A DNA stretch of 64,000 nt from Pseudomonadota bacterium. GTDB lineage: Bacteria; Pseudomonadota; Gammaproteobacteria; Steroidobacterales; Steroidobacteraceae. Numbering within the stretch: position 1 is the stretch's first letter; the number at the start of each line of letters is the position of its first letter. Below the pieces are notes generated by a model that saw nothing but the letters and a program-made list of their open reading frames with translations, searched no databases and was not told where the DNA came from. The DNA lies in assembly GCA_021847105.1 (NCBI GenBank), contig JAJZUT010000006.1, positions 124,001 to 188,000 of the forward strand, given 5' to 3'. Below, in pieces: positions 25,521 through 35,681 of the stretch. Made by a program: the position numbers and the translations under genes.

Positions 25521-26285
25521 ATGGACATACACGGTCATACGGCTCTGGTCACCGGCGGGGGCTCAGGACTCGGCGCCGAGACGGCCCGAGAGCTCGCGCG
25601 CCAGGGCGCACGGGTCGCGATCCTCGACCGTAACGAGGCGGCGGCCTTGTCGGTCGCCGCAGAGTGCGGCGGACTGGGGCTCGCCGCCGACATCACCGAT
25701 ACTGAATCAGTGCAGCGTGCCATGGCTCAGGTCCGCGCAGCACTCGGTCCGGTACGGATGCTGATGAACGTAGCGGGCATCGGCGGCGCGAAGCGCGTGG
25801 TGGGCCGGGACGGCACGCCCATGCCACTGGAGGCGTTTGCGCACACCATCGAGGTCAATCTCATCGGCACCTTCAATGTGCTCAGGCTGATTGCCGCGGA
25901 CATGAGCCAGCTCGAGCCGCTCGAGGATGGGGAGCGCGGCGTGATCGTCTGTACCGCCTCGGCGGCGGCGTTCGATGGCCAGGTCGGCCAGGCGGCCTAC
26001 GCCGCCTCCAAAGGCGGTCTCGTCGCGATGACGCTGCCGCTCGCACGCGACCTGGGGCAGCATGGGATACGCGTCTGCAGCATTGCGCCCGGACTGTTTC
26101 TCACGCCGCTGTTGGATGGGCTGCCGGCAGAAGTGCAGCGTTCGCTCGCCGAGTCGATCCCTTTCCCCAAGCGGCTGGGGCGCGCGGAAGAATTCGCGAG
26201 GCTGGCCGCGCACATCGTGACGAACCGCTCGCTCAATGGCGCGGTCATCCGCCTCGATGGTGCCTTGCGCCTGCCACCGCGCTGA
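25521..26285 (+). CDS. Short-chain dehydrogenase, 3-hydroxyacyl-CoA dehydrogenase type 2 (HSD10)-like
   Basis: 254 residues. Rossmann motif TALVTGGGSGLGAETARELA, cofactor Asp in AILDRN (NAD+ preference), NVAGIGGAKRVV, and the catalytic Ser/Tyr/Lys in CTASAAAFDG and QAAYAASKGG; CSIAPGLFLTPLLDGLP matches HSD10-type enzymes that oxidise 3-hydroxyacyl-CoA. It probably completes hydratase-dehydrogenase conversion of an aryl-enoyl-CoA to an aryl-beta-keto-acyl-CoA, the same type of compound the amidohydrolase at 35682 could hydrolyse. The stop codon lies inside a terminator-like hairpin. Confidence 0.9.
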   Translation: MDIHGHTALVTGGGSGLGAETARELARQGARVAILDRNEAAALSVAAECGGLGLAADITDTESVQRAMAQVRAALGPVRMLMNVAGIGGAKRVVGRDGTPMPLEAFAHTIEVNLIGTFNVLRLIAADMSQLEPLEDGERGVIVCTASAAAFDGQVGQAAYAASKGGLVAMTLPLARDLGQHGIRVCSIAPGLFLTPLLDGLPAEVQRSLAESIPFPKRLGRAEEFARLAAHIVTNRSLNGAVIRLDGALRLPPR

Positions 26286-26305
26286 GCACCGCGGTGCGCG
26301 GTGGC
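26273..26305. terminator. GC-rich hairpin at the SDR stop codon
   Basis: GCCACCGCGC and GCGCGGTGGC form a perfect 10-bp stem around a 13-base loop that itself holds ACCGCGGT. It spans the SDR stop codon, so it probably ends the hydratase-SDR transcript before the aldehyde dehydrogenase gene 190 bases later. No T-run is present. Confidence 0.45.
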
Positions 26306-26497
26306 CCGTGGCGGCAGGCCAGCCACCGGCGCTTGAGTGAGGCGCCGGGCGCGGGTAGTAAGACCACAGGGAACAGAAAATCGGCCTGCAGCGATTGTGC
26401 TCGGGCGGCCCGGCCATTACGTTGCAGTTCCTCTACGGATCCGCACGCGCCCGCGAAACGGGCGTGCTGCTGAGCACTGGGCTCAGGAGTCTGCACC

Positions 26498-28021
26498 ATG
26501 AACGCCATTCCCGCACCCCACCTTGCCAGCGAGCAACCGGCCATATCGGCTGCGGTGGCTCGCTTCGTACAGCGCCCGCCGCGCCTGCTGATCAATGGAG
26601 AGTGGGTCGCCCCCCATGGCGATGCGCGCATCCCGGTCTTCGACCCTGCGAGTGAGCGTCAGATTGCCGAGATCGCCAACGCCGATGCGCACGATGTCGA
26701 TCGCGCGGTGCGCGCCGCTCGCGCAGCGTTTGAAAGCGGTCCGTGGCCGCAGATGCTACCGGCCGAGCGTGAAGTGCTGATTTGGCGCCTCGCGGAACTG
26801 CTGGAGCGCAATGCAGCCGAGCTTGCCGAGCTGGAAAGCCTCGACAACGGCAAGCCGATCGCCATGGCGCGCATGATCGACATCCCGGGGGCGATCCAGC
26901 ATCTGCGCTACATGGCAGGCTGGGCGAGCAAGATCGAAGGCGCCACCGTGCAGACTTCGCTGCGCGCGGCCCCCGGCACCAAATTCCATGCCTATACGGT
27001 GCGCGAGCCGGTCGGCGTCGTCGCACAGATCATTCCATGGAACTTCCCTCTGCTGATGGCCGCGTTGAAACTGGCGCCGGTGCTCGCGACCGGCTGCACC
27101 AGCGTGCTCAAGCCCGCAGAGCAGACGCCGCTCACCGCGCTGCGGCTCGGCGAACTGATCATCGAGGCCGGCTTCCCGCCGGGCGTCGTCAACATTCTGA
27201 CTGGCCTCGGCGAGACGACTGGTGCGGCACTGGTGGCGCATCCGGACGTCGACAAGATCGCCTTCACCGGCTCGACCGAAGTCGGCAAGCTCATCAACAT
27301 CGCCGCAACTCCCAGCCTCAAGCGGGTCTCGCTCGAGCTCGGCGGAAAGTCGCCGGTGATCGTCCTCCCGGATGTCGATCCGAGCACGGTGGCCGCCGGC
27401 GCGGCCCAGGCCGTGTTCTTCAATTCGGGCCAGGTGTGCGTGGCGGGCTCGCGGCTGTTCATCCAGCGAAAGGTCTTCGACAAGGTAATTGAGGGCGTCA
27501 GCGAAGCCTCACGTTCGATCGTGGTCGGCCCCGGGCTCGATGAGCGGACCCAGATGGGTCCATTGGTTTCCGAAGAGCAGCGCGACCGGGTGATGGCGTA
27601 CCTGCAATCCGGACGGGCACAGGGGGCGACCATCGCTGCCGGCGGCGAGGCTCCGCAGCGCAAGGGATATTTCGTCAACCCCACGGTGGTGGTCGATGTG
27701 AATCCCGATATGAAAATCGTGCGCGAGGAGATTTTCGGACCGGTGGTGGTCGCACAGCGGTTCGACGAACTAGACGAAGTGGCCAAATGGGCGAACGATA
27801 CCCCGTACGGCCTCGCCGCGAGCGTCTGGTCGAACGACCTGCGCGCCGTTCAACGGCTGGTGCCGAAGATCAAGGCCGGCACGGTGTGGGTCAACTGCCA
27901 CGCCATGATCGACGTCGCCCTGCCCTTTGGAGGCTACAAGCAATCCGGCTTCGGACGCGAACAGGGCCGGGCGGGCATTGAACTGTATACGGAGCTAAAG
28001 TCGGTCTGCATGGCCGTCTGA
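26498..28021 (+). CDS. NAD(P)+-dependent aldehyde dehydrogenase
   Basis: 507 residues, complete ALDH: Asn in IIPWNFPLL, KPAEQTPLTALRLGEL, FTGSTEVGKLI, catalytic Glu in SLELGGKSPVIV, catalytic Cys in FFNSGQVCVAGSR and the terminal IFGPVVVAQRFD and GGYKQSGFGREQGR blocks. It is of the betaine/phenylacetaldehyde dehydrogenase type. In this context an aromatic aldehyde (vanillin-like or aroylacetaldehyde) is a plausible substrate, not proven. ATG at 26498 has CAGGAG nine bases upstream; the next gene starts 10 bases after the stop. Confidence 0.95.
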   Translation: MNAIPAPHLASEQPAISAAVARFVQRPPRLLINGEWVAPHGDARIPVFDPASERQIAEIANADAHDVDRAVRAARAAFESGPWPQMLPAEREVLIWRLAELLERNAAELAELESLDNGKPIAMARMIDIPGAIQHLRYMAGWASKIEGATVQTSLRAAPGTKFHAYTVREPVGVVAQIIPWNFPLLMAALKLAPVLATGCTSVLKPAEQTPLTALRLGELIIEAGFPPGVVNILTGLGETTGAALVAHPDVDKIAFTGSTEVGKLINIAATPSLKRVSLELGGKSPVIVLPDVDPSTVAAGAAQAVFFNSGQVCVAGSRLFIQRKVFDKVIEGVSEASRSIVVGPGLDERTQMGPLVSEEQRDRVMAYLQSGRAQGATIAAGGEAPQRKGYFVNPTVVVDVNPDMKIVREEIFGPVVVAQRFDELDEVAKWANDTPYGLAASVWSNDLRAVQRLVPKIKAGTVWVNCHAMIDVALPFGGYKQSGFGREQGRAGIELYTELKSVCMAV

Positions 28022-28031
28022 ACACAGCGGA

Positions 28032-29075
28032 ATGACACACATGAATCTACCAACAGAGCATCGTCGCTGCGTCTTATTGCGGCAGGACAATGGCACATAC
28101 CGACTGACTTTCGAGCAGACGAAGCGGCCGGAACCCGGACCGCATGAGGTGTTGGTACGGGTCCGCGCGGTCTCGCTGAACCGCCGCGACGTCTACATCA
28201 TGCACGGTCAGTATCCGATGCCGCCTCGACCACAACTCGTACCGGCGTCTGACGGCGCAGGGGAAGTCGTCGCACTCGGCCCGCAGGCGAAGCGCTTCAG
28301 GCTCGGTGAGCGCGTCGCAGGAACGTTCTTCCAGCGGTGGATCGACGGCCGACCCAGCGCGCAGACCCTCGGCTCAGCGCTCGGCGGGCAGCTCGATGGC
28401 ATGCTCTGCGAATACGCGTGCCTTGGCGAAGAGGGGCTGGTGCGCATGCCGCAGGGCTACAGCTACGAGCAGGCCGCAACGCTGCCGTGCGCAGGGGTGA
28501 CGGCCTGGAACGGCCTGATGACGCGCGGTCGCATGCAGCCCGGTGACAACGTGCTGATACTCGGCACCGGCGGCGTCGCAATCTTCGGCCTGCAGTTTGC
28601 GGCCGCAGCGGGCGGCCGGCCCATCGTGACGAGCTCGAGCGACGCGAAGCTCGAGCGAGCCCGCGAGCTCGGCGCCGCGGCGACGATCAATTATCTGAAG
28701 GTACCGCAGTGGGCAGCCGCCGTGCGCGCAGCCACCGATGATGTCGGCGCGCATCAGATTCTGGAGGTCGGCGGGCTCGGCACTCTGCAGCAATCAATCG
28801 CAAGCCTCGCGGGGGGCGGCCACGTGGCGCTGATCGGCGGCCTCGCCGGATTCGGCGGGGACATCCCGGCGATGGCGCTGCTGCACAATAATGCCACGGC
28901 CAGTGGCATTTACGTCGGCTCACGAGCCGACTTCGAAGCGATGAACGCATTCATCGAACAGCACTCCATTCGCCCCGTGATCGACCGCGTCTATGAGTTC
29001 GACGCAGCGGCGGACGCCTATGAGCGCATTGCAGCAGGCGAGCACTTCGGCAAAGTCGTCATCCGATTGCCCTAA
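28032..29075 (+). CDS. MDR-superfamily alcohol dehydrogenase / quinone oxidoreductase-like
   Basis: 347 residues with a GroES-like N-terminal domain (GPHEVLVRVRAVSLNRRDVY, VPASDGAGEVVALG) and a nucleotide-binding domain (VLILGTGGVAIFGLQFAAA). The structural-zinc cysteine cluster and the usual Cys/His catalytic zinc ligands are missing (Asn-Arg-Arg-Asp replaces CHTD), so it is probably a zinc-free NADPH-dependent reductase of the quinone oxidoreductase type. It forms a two-gene unit with the aldehyde dehydrogenase. A second ATG nine bases downstream (28041) is an alternative start. Confidence 0.88.
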   Translation: MTHMNLPTEHRRCVLLRQDNGTYRLTFEQTKRPEPGPHEVLVRVRAVSLNRRDVYIMHGQYPMPPRPQLVPASDGAGEVVALGPQAKRFRLGERVAGTFFQRWIDGRPSAQTLGSALGGQLDGMLCEYACLGEEGLVRMPQGYSYEQAATLPCAGVTAWNGLMTRGRMQPGDNVLILGTGGVAIFGLQFAAAAGGRPIVTSSSDAKLERARELGAAATINYLKVPQWAAAVRAATDDVGAHQILEVGGLGTLQQSIASLAGGGHVALIGGLAGFGGDIPAMALLHNNATASGIYVGSRADFEAMNAFIEQHSIRPVIDRVYEFDAAADAYERIAAGEHFGKVVIRLP

Positions 29076-29095
29076 GAGCGGCGCGCCGCACACCC

Positions 29096-30025
29096 TCAGG
29101 GCAGTGAGCGCGCCACCTCGATGATGAGGTTGCGCAACCAGGCATGCGCCGGGTCGAGTTCGTGGCGCTTGTGCCAGAGCAGGATTTCCTGTTGATTCGG
29201 CGCCGGAAACGGCGTCGGAAAGGACTTCAGCCGTCCCACATTGGGCGACAGCCGCAACACGCGCTCCGGCATGGTCGCAACGTAAGCGGTACCGGTCAGG
29301 ATCAGTGGCAGATGCAGCAGGCTCGGTACCGCCAGCTGCACGGGCAGCTCGATATCGAATAGTCGCCGGACCAGCTCCTGCGTACCCGCAGAGTATCCGC
29401 TCGGCGCGCCGAATGCGTGCGGCAGTGAGTAAAACTGCTCGGCGCTCAGCGTGTCGCCCACGGTGGGATGCTCCGCATCCACGACGCAAATCCAGCGCAC
29501 CGGACGCAGCCGTACCAGCCGCAGCGAATCCGGCCATGCGCGGGCCGAGTACATGCGCAGGCTGTCCAGGCAGACGCTCAAATCCGCCTCGCCGTACTCG
29601 AGGCGCGTGAGAATGGTCTCGGAAATCAACTGGATCCGGCAGCAGATGCCGGGCGCCTGCGCGGCCAGACGCTTCAGTAGCACCGGCAGCAGGTCCGGCA
29701 CCGCCTCCTCGGAGACGACGATCGTGAACTCGCGCTGCGTCGTTGCCGGGTCAAACTCCGGCTGCGTTGCCAGCGTCGTTTCGATCCGCAGCAGCGCCTC
29801 GCGCACGGGCTCGACGAGCGACAGCCCACGCGGGGTGAGCTCCAAGTTGCGCCCGACGCGCACCAGCAGCGGATCGTCGAAATATTCGCGCAGCTTGTGC
29901 AAGGCGGCACTCATTGCCGGCTGCGAAACATGCAGCCGGTCGGCCGCCCGACTGATGTTCTTCTCGTGCAGCAGTGCGTCGAGAGAAATCAGCAGGTTGA
30001 GATCGAATCGCCGAAGATGAACCAT
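29096..30025 (-). CDS. LysR-family regulator (NodD/NahR-like)
   Basis: 309 residues. The HTH (LRRFDLNLLISLDALLHEKN, SRAADRLHVSQPAMSAALHK) and the DDPLLVRVGRNLELTPRG wing are those of the NodD/NahR/LinR branch, whose members sense aromatic acids or flavonoids. The effector domain follows from about residue 95. It is convergent with the MDR gene (20 bases) and lies downstream of the AraC gene on the same strand. It is a candidate activator for nearby aromatic genes; the LysR-like palindromes near ligU and metF are possible targets. Confidence 0.9.
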   Translation of the reverse strand: MVHLRRFDLNLLISLDALLHEKNISRAADRLHVSQPAMSAALHKLREYFDDPLLVRVGRNLELTPRGLSLVEPVREALLRIETTLATQPEFDPATTQREFTIVVSEEAVPDLLPVLLKRLAAQAPGICCRIQLISETILTRLEYGEADLSVCLDSLRMYSARAWPDSLRLVRLRPVRWICVVDAEHPTVGDTLSAEQFYSLPHAFGAPSGYSAGTQELVRRLFDIELPVQLAVPSLLHLPLILTGTAYVATMPERVLRLSPNVGRLKSFPTPFPAPNQQEILLWHKRHELDPAHAWLRNLIIEVARSLP

Positions 30026-30075
30026 GCCTTCATTCTAGCGTCAACCTCAGTCCGGCCGCCAAGAGCTCGCTCTCG

Positions 30076-31077
30076 TTAGCATCCGGCCGCCGCGGCCACC
30101 GTGGCGCGTAGCGGCTCGGCGCGCACCGTCGTGCGGCGCAAACCACGTGCCCGGAACTCCCGCGGTGTCATACCGAAATGGGAACGGAACACACGCCCGA
30201 AATGCGTCGCGCTGTTGAAGCCATGGTCGAACGCGATGGCCGTGACCGTGCGTCCGTGCTGGCTGTCGGCCAGCAGCGCCTGCGAGCAGGCCTCGAGACG
30301 GCGCTTGAGAATGTAACGAGTGACCGTTTCGTCCCCGTCTGAAAACAGATAGTGCAGATATCGGGTCGTGATCCGGCAGGCGCTGGCGATCTGGGCCGGC
30401 GTGAGATCCGGGTCGTACAGATGTGCATGGATGTAGTTGATGATGCGGATGCGGTGCGCGGTACCGCGCGAGGAGCGCTCCGCATGCGTGCGCGGCACTT
30501 GCGCGTAGGCCGCCCCGAGCAACTCCAGGATCGCTCCGGCGACCTGTTCATTGCCCGCGCCATCACGCGCCGGCAGGCTCTGCGCGCAGAGCTGGCGGAG
30601 AAACCCAGACAGCAGACCACATACCCCGCTCGCCCCTTCCATGGTGATTGCCACCAGGGACTCCGGACAGGCGATGTGGCGGCGCAGCTTGGCGGTTGGA
30701 ACGATCAGCACGAGCAGCCGGCCGTTCATCCCCGGAATCACTTCAAAGTGCCGGCCGCCGTCACACAGCACGAAATCGCCGCAGCCGAGCGTCGCGTGAC
30801 GCCCATCCTGACGGACGACGCCCTGGCCGTCGAGCTGCAGATAGAGGTAGAAGCTCCCCGTACGCGCACGCTCGTTCGGCGCGCGCGCCGATCTCATCAG
30901 GGCATCCGATCCGAGCTCTGCAAGCAGCATCTCCCCGAGCGTCATCCAGACCAGTCCTGCGCGCGCCAGTCGCTCGGGAGCTCGGACCGCTGACGCCTCG
31001 ATCGGCGAACCCAGATGGACTCCTGGCCCAGTGCCCGTGCCAGCTTCGGCACCGGCTGACGATTCGCTACAGCTCAT
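30076..31077 (-). CDS. AraC-family regulator divergent from ligM
   Basis: 333 residues: an AraC_binding_2-type sensor domain (RTGSFYLYLQLDGQGVVRQD, GCGDFVLCDGGRHFEV) and a C-terminal double HTH (LTPAQIASACRITTRYLHYL, VTAIAFDHGFNSATHFGRVF, RSHFGMTPREFRARG). Members with this sensor domain often activate aromatic-degradation genes (as NphR and FeaR do). Its promoter faces ligM across 346 bases that contain a direct repeat with a 22-base period, so control of ligM is likely. Confidence 0.9.
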   Translation of the reverse strand: MSCSESSAGAEAGTGTGPGVHLGSPIEASAVRAPERLARAGLVWMTLGEMLLAELGSDALMRSARAPNERARTGSFYLYLQLDGQGVVRQDGRHATLGCGDFVLCDGGRHFEVIPGMNGRLLVLIVPTAKLRRHIACPESLVAITMEGASGVCGLLSGFLRQLCAQSLPARDGAGNEQVAGAILELLGAAYAQVPRTHAERSSRGTAHRIRIINYIHAHLYDPDLTPAQIASACRITTRYLHYLFSDGDETVTRYILKRRLEACSQALLADSQHGRTVTAIAFDHGFNSATHFGRVFRSHFGMTPREFRARGLRRTTVRAEPLRATVAAAAGC

Positions 31078-31101
31078 GCTCGCCCCCCGAGGACAATCAG
31101 C

Positions 31102-31118
31102 TCACCGCAGTGCGGTGA
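31102..31118. promoter_or_regulatory. Perfect palindrome close to the AraC start
   Basis: TCACCGC-AGT-GCGGTGA lies 25 bases upstream of the AraC start codon. It could be an operator of another regulator or a leader hairpin of the araC transcript. Confidence 0.3.
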
Positions 31119-31247
31119 TCGAATTTCTGTTCGTTATACGGAGAGCGGCCGGTCGGAACAAGCAGGTACTATTTATATCAGCTATTAGCGCAGGCGCTGT
31201 CGCGTGCGCTTGCCCGGCGCAGGCCTGCCGGGTGCCGTGGTGTGCTC

Positions 31248-31281
31248 TTTCGCCATCGGCCTCGTGCGGTTTCACCATCGG
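31248..31281. promoter_or_regulatory. Direct repeat with 22-bp period between araC and ligM: candidate AraC operator
   Basis: TTTCGCCATCGG and TTTCACCATCGG (11 of 12 bases equal) are 22 bases apart, two helical turns, on the same face of the DNA, about 143-176 bases upstream of the ligM start. That spacing and tandem layout are characteristic of AraC-family half-sites. The rest of the 346-base intergenic region contains AT-rich TACTATTTATATCAG near 31168, a possible promoter element, and no gene. Confidence 0.5.
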
Positions 31282-31402
31282 TGGAACATGCACGGCGGAT
31301 CGGCGGTACACCATACACTGGTCATTTGCCCCTGCGATCCGTCGCGCAGGTCGCATTTTCGGCCCGCAATGTGCGGCAATCGAAATCATTCTTTGACGGT
31401 GA

Positions 31403-32827
<1,425 letters not shown>

Positions 32828-32839
32828 GTCGCCCCAGCA

Positions 32840-32883
32840 GATCCCCCGGGGCGCGGGCACGGCCGCCCGCGCCCCGGGGGATC
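32840..32883. terminator. 19-bp perfect palindrome: bidirectional terminator between ligM and the hydrolase gene
   Basis: GATCCCCCGGGGCGCGGGC and its exact complement GCCCGCGCCCCGGGGGATC flank a 6-base loop. It begins 12 bases after the ligM stop and overlaps the stop codon of the convergent hydrolase gene, so one hairpin can serve both transcripts. Confidence 0.75.
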
Positions 32884-33601
32884 ATTCTCGCTCCAGCCAC
32901 TCGAGCAGCGCGGCGGTGACAGCCTCGGGCTGCTCCATCGTCGACATGTGGCCGCTGTCCTCGACGATGACCAGCGAGGCGCCCCGTATGGCACGCGCCA
33001 TGGTCTCGTGGCGAGCCAGCGGACTCCAAGCGTCCTCGCGTCCACACAGCACGAGCGTCGGACAGGCAATCCGTTCCAGCAGGCTCTGCGCACCCGGACG
33101 GTTCAGCAGCGCGCCGATCTGCGCCGCAAAGACCTCCGGACTCTTGCGTTCGATCATGGCGAGGATCGCCTCGATCAGCACCGTGTCGGTCAGCCGCGCC
33201 GGGTGGACCATGCGCTGCACCCACTCGCGACCCATAACGCGCATCCCTTGCGCACGGGCAAGATCGAGCAGACGCTGGCGCTTGCGCGCCTCCTCCTGGC
33301 CGATCTCTCCGGCCGGCCGCGCCTCATAGCCGGTATCCAGTAGGGCGAGGCGGGCGATACGCTGCGGGACGCGCCGCACGAGCTCGAGCGCCACCCGCCC
33401 ACCCATGGAGTGCCCCGCCACGCTGAGAGGTCCCGGTGGTAGCCCGCGGAGCGCCACTTCGGCCATCTCCTCGATGGAGTCGGCTTCACCGTAATCGGCA
33501 ACCGTGCAGGCGAAGCGCCCCGTCAACGCGGCCAACTGCCCTTCCCAGACCGCCCGGTCGCACATCAACCCCGGCAACAGCAGAACATTGCTCGTGCTCA
33601 T
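32882..33601 (-). CDS. Alpha/beta-hydrolase
   Basis: 239 residues. The nucleophile elbow is GHSMGG (Ser about 79), with the acid in CGREDAWSP and the His in DSGHMSTME, giving a complete Ser-Asp-His triad. Short single-domain hydrolases like this include carboxylesterases and enol-lactonases. It starts 4 bases after the stop of the acyl-CoA-ligase gene, so it is co-transcribed and may cleave an ester, thioester or C-C bond of an aromatic intermediate; the substrate is unknown. ATG at 33601 (MSTSNVLLLPG) chosen over 33646, which overlaps the ligase. Confidence 0.9.
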   Translation of the reverse strand: MSTSNVLLLPGLMCDRAVWEGQLAALTGRFACTVADYGEADSIEEMAEVALRGLPPGPLSVAGHSMGGRVALELVRRVPQRIARLALLDTGYEARPAGEIGQEEARKRQRLLDLARAQGMRVMGREWVQRMVHPARLTDTVLIEAILAMIERKSPEVFAAQIGALLNRPGAQSLLERIACPTLVLCGREDAWSPLARHETMARAIRGASLVIVEDSGHMSTMEQPEAVTAALLEWLERE

Positions 33602-33605
33602 CGTC

Positions 33606-35600
33606 TCATGCCGTCCCCAGACGGTAGTCCTGCTGCGTGGCGACATAATGGATGAAGAAATCGAGCGCGTCGGGATTGGCCATGGCGCTGCGATTGGCGG
33701 CCTTCTCCGGCGACATGCCCATCAGGATGCGGCGCACCGGCACTTCCATCTTCTTGCCGGTGATCGTCATCGGAATCGCCGGCACCGCGATTACCTTGTC
33801 CGGCACGTGCCGCGCGGTATATTCGCGGCGCAGCGTCTCGCGGACCCTCTCCGCGACCTGCGCAAGCGCCGCCCCCGGGGCAAGCTTCACGAACAACGGC
33901 ATGAAGAATCCCCCATCCGGCAGATCGAGATTTACGATCAAGGAATCCTCGATCTCGGGCAGCTTCGCGAGCGTGCGATAAATCTCCGCTGTGCCAATGC
34001 GCACACCGTAGCGGTTCAGCGTCGCATCCGAGCGGCCGAGCACCGCCGAGCCGCCCTGCGCGTTGATCCGGAAGAAGTCCCCGTGCCGCCACACACCGGG
34101 GAAATCCGCGAAATAGGTCTCGCGGTAGCGGCTGTTGTCCGGATCGTTCCAGAAATACAAGGGCATCGAGGGCAGCGGCTCGGTGAGCACGAGCTCCCCG
34201 ACCTCATCGAGCACGCTCTCGCCGCGCTCGTTGAATGCCTTCACCGACACGCCCAGCGAGGGTGCCTGGATCTCCCCGGCACGCACCGGCAGCGTCGGCA
34301 CACCGCCCACAAACCCCGTGCAGCAGTCCGTGCCGCCGCTGCCATTGGCAACCCACAGGTCTTCTTTGACAGCCCGATAAAACCACGCCATGCAGTCCGG
34401 CGTCGCCGGCGAGCCCGCCAGGGTGATGCTGCGCAGAGCGCTGAGGTCGTACCGCTCGCGCGGCACGATGCCCGCACGCACCATCTGTTCGACGAACGTC
34501 GGGCTCGCCCCAAGCATCGTCGCACGACCCTCCGCCGCCAGCCGCCACAGCGTGTCGGGCGCCGGATACGTCGGACTGCCGTCATAGAGAATCGGCACCG
34601 CTCCAGTGGCAAGCGAGCTCGCCACGAAGTTCCACAACATCCAGCCGCTGGTGGTAAAGAACAGCAGTCGCTCACCCGGATGCAGATCGAAGTGAAACAG
34701 TGCGTTCTTCATGGTCTCGAGCAGGATGCCGCCATGGCTGTGCACGATCGCCTTGGGCAAACCGGTCGTGCCGGAGGAAAACAGCGTCCACAGCGGCTGA
34801 CCGAACGGACCCTGCTCGAATTCGAATGTCTCGGCTGAGACCGCCGGCCCCTCGAGCAGCCGTGCCCAGCGCAGCGCGTCGGCGCGCGGCAGGCCTGTAT
34901 CCTGTGGATCCAGATACGGCAGATAGATCACCTGTTCGAGGCCATCGAGCCCTGCGAGGATGCGCTCGAGCTCGGCGCGTCGGTCGAAGCGCTTGCCGCC
35001 GTAGCGATAGCCATCGATGCAGAACAGCACCCGAGGATTGAGCTGCGCGATCCGATCGAGCACGCCACGCTCGCCGAAATCCGGCGAGCAGCACGCCCAG
35101 ATCGCGCCGATTGCCGTGGTCGCAAGCATTGCGATGATGGTCTGCGGAATGTTCGGCATCCACGCCACCACGCGATCGCCCGGCCGCACACCCAACTCGC
35201 GCAGGCGGGTCGCCAGCACACGCACCTGAGCAGAGAGCTCGACCCAACTCAGTGGCATGAGCTCCCCATCCTCCGCAGCGTGCAGCAAGGCAACCGGCCC
35301 ATGACGCGCCCCACGCAGCACGTTCTCGGCGTAATTGAGCCGCGCACCCGCAAACCACTCCGCTCCGGGCATGGCACGCTCGGCGAGCACGCGCGTGTAG
35401 GGAGTTGCCTTGATCTCAAAATATTCCCACACCGCCCCCCAGAACGCCTCGACGTCTCGCACCGACCACTGCCACAACTCCATGTAATTTGCGAACGACA
35501 ATCCCCTCGTCTGCCGCAACCAACGGATGAAAGCCGTCACGTTTGCTCTTTCGACCCGCTCCTCGCCTGGAGTCCAGAGAATGTCGCCTGCATGCACCAC
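33606..35600 (-). CDS. Acetoacetate-CoA ligase-like (aryl-)beta-keto-acid:CoA ligase
   Basis: 664 residues, the acetoacetyl-CoA synthetase (AacS) branch of ANL enzymes: MELWQWSVRDVEAFWGAVWE, FAGARLNYAENVL, the P-loop FSSGTTGLPKAIVHSHGG, YYTSSGW-equivalent FFTTSGWMLWN, WRHGDFFRINAQGG and the acceptor Lys in ITGKKMEVPVRRIL. AacS activates acetoacetate with ATP. Here the neighbours suggest an aryl homologue such as vanilloylacetate, as proposed for side-chain degradation in Sphingobium (inference). The start is a GTG at 35600 with GGAGG eight bases upstream; there is no ATG nearby. It is divergent from the amidohydrolase gene. Confidence 0.9.
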   Translation of the reverse strand: MVHAGDILWTPGEERVERANVTAFIRWLRQTRGLSFANYMELWQWSVRDVEAFWGAVWEYFEIKATPYTRVLAERAMPGAEWFAGARLNYAENVLRGARHGPVALLHAAEDGELMPLSWVELSAQVRVLATRLRELGVRPGDRVVAWMPNIPQTIIAMLATTAIGAIWACCSPDFGERGVLDRIAQLNPRVLFCIDGYRYGGKRFDRRAELERILAGLDGLEQVIYLPYLDPQDTGLPRADALRWARLLEGPAVSAETFEFEQGPFGQPLWTLFSSGTTGLPKAIVHSHGGILLETMKNALFHFDLHPGERLLFFTTSGWMLWNFVASSLATGAVPILYDGSPTYPAPDTLWRLAAEGRATMLGASPTFVEQMVRAGIVPRERYDLSALRSITLAGSPATPDCMAWFYRAVKEDLWVANGSGGTDCCTGFVGGVPTLPVRAGEIQAPSLGVSVKAFNERGESVLDEVGELVLTEPLPSMPLYFWNDPDNSRYRETYFADFPGVWRHGDFFRINAQGGSAVLGRSDATLNRYGVRIGTAEIYRTLAKLPEIEDSLIVNLDLPDGGFFMPLFVKLAPGAALAQVAERVRETLRREYTARHVPDKVIAVPAIPMTITGKKMEVPVRRILMGMSPEKAANRSAMANPDALDFFIHYVATQQDYRLGTA

Positions 35601-35640
35601 GCTTGAAACCTCCGCAACAAATTGTCAGGATGCCATACCC

Positions 35641-35656
35641 GCGGACACTCGTCCGC
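35641..35656. promoter_or_regulatory. Palindrome in the ligase / amidohydrolase divergent promoter
   Basis: GCGGAC-ACTC-GTCCGC, a perfect 6-bp inverted repeat, lies in the middle of the 81-base gap between the two divergent start codons, where one bound regulator could control both genes. Confidence 0.4.
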
Positions 35657-35681
35657 AAAACCCACCGCGGCGTAATCCACG

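Noticed and set aside
33606-35600. Acetoacetate-CoA ligase as part of polyhydroxybutyrate or ketone-body metabolism
   Set aside because: No phaA/B/C, bdhA or CoA-transferase gene is near; the neighbours are aromatic-catabolic, so an aryl beta-keto acid is the better guess, though acetoacetate activity is not excluded.
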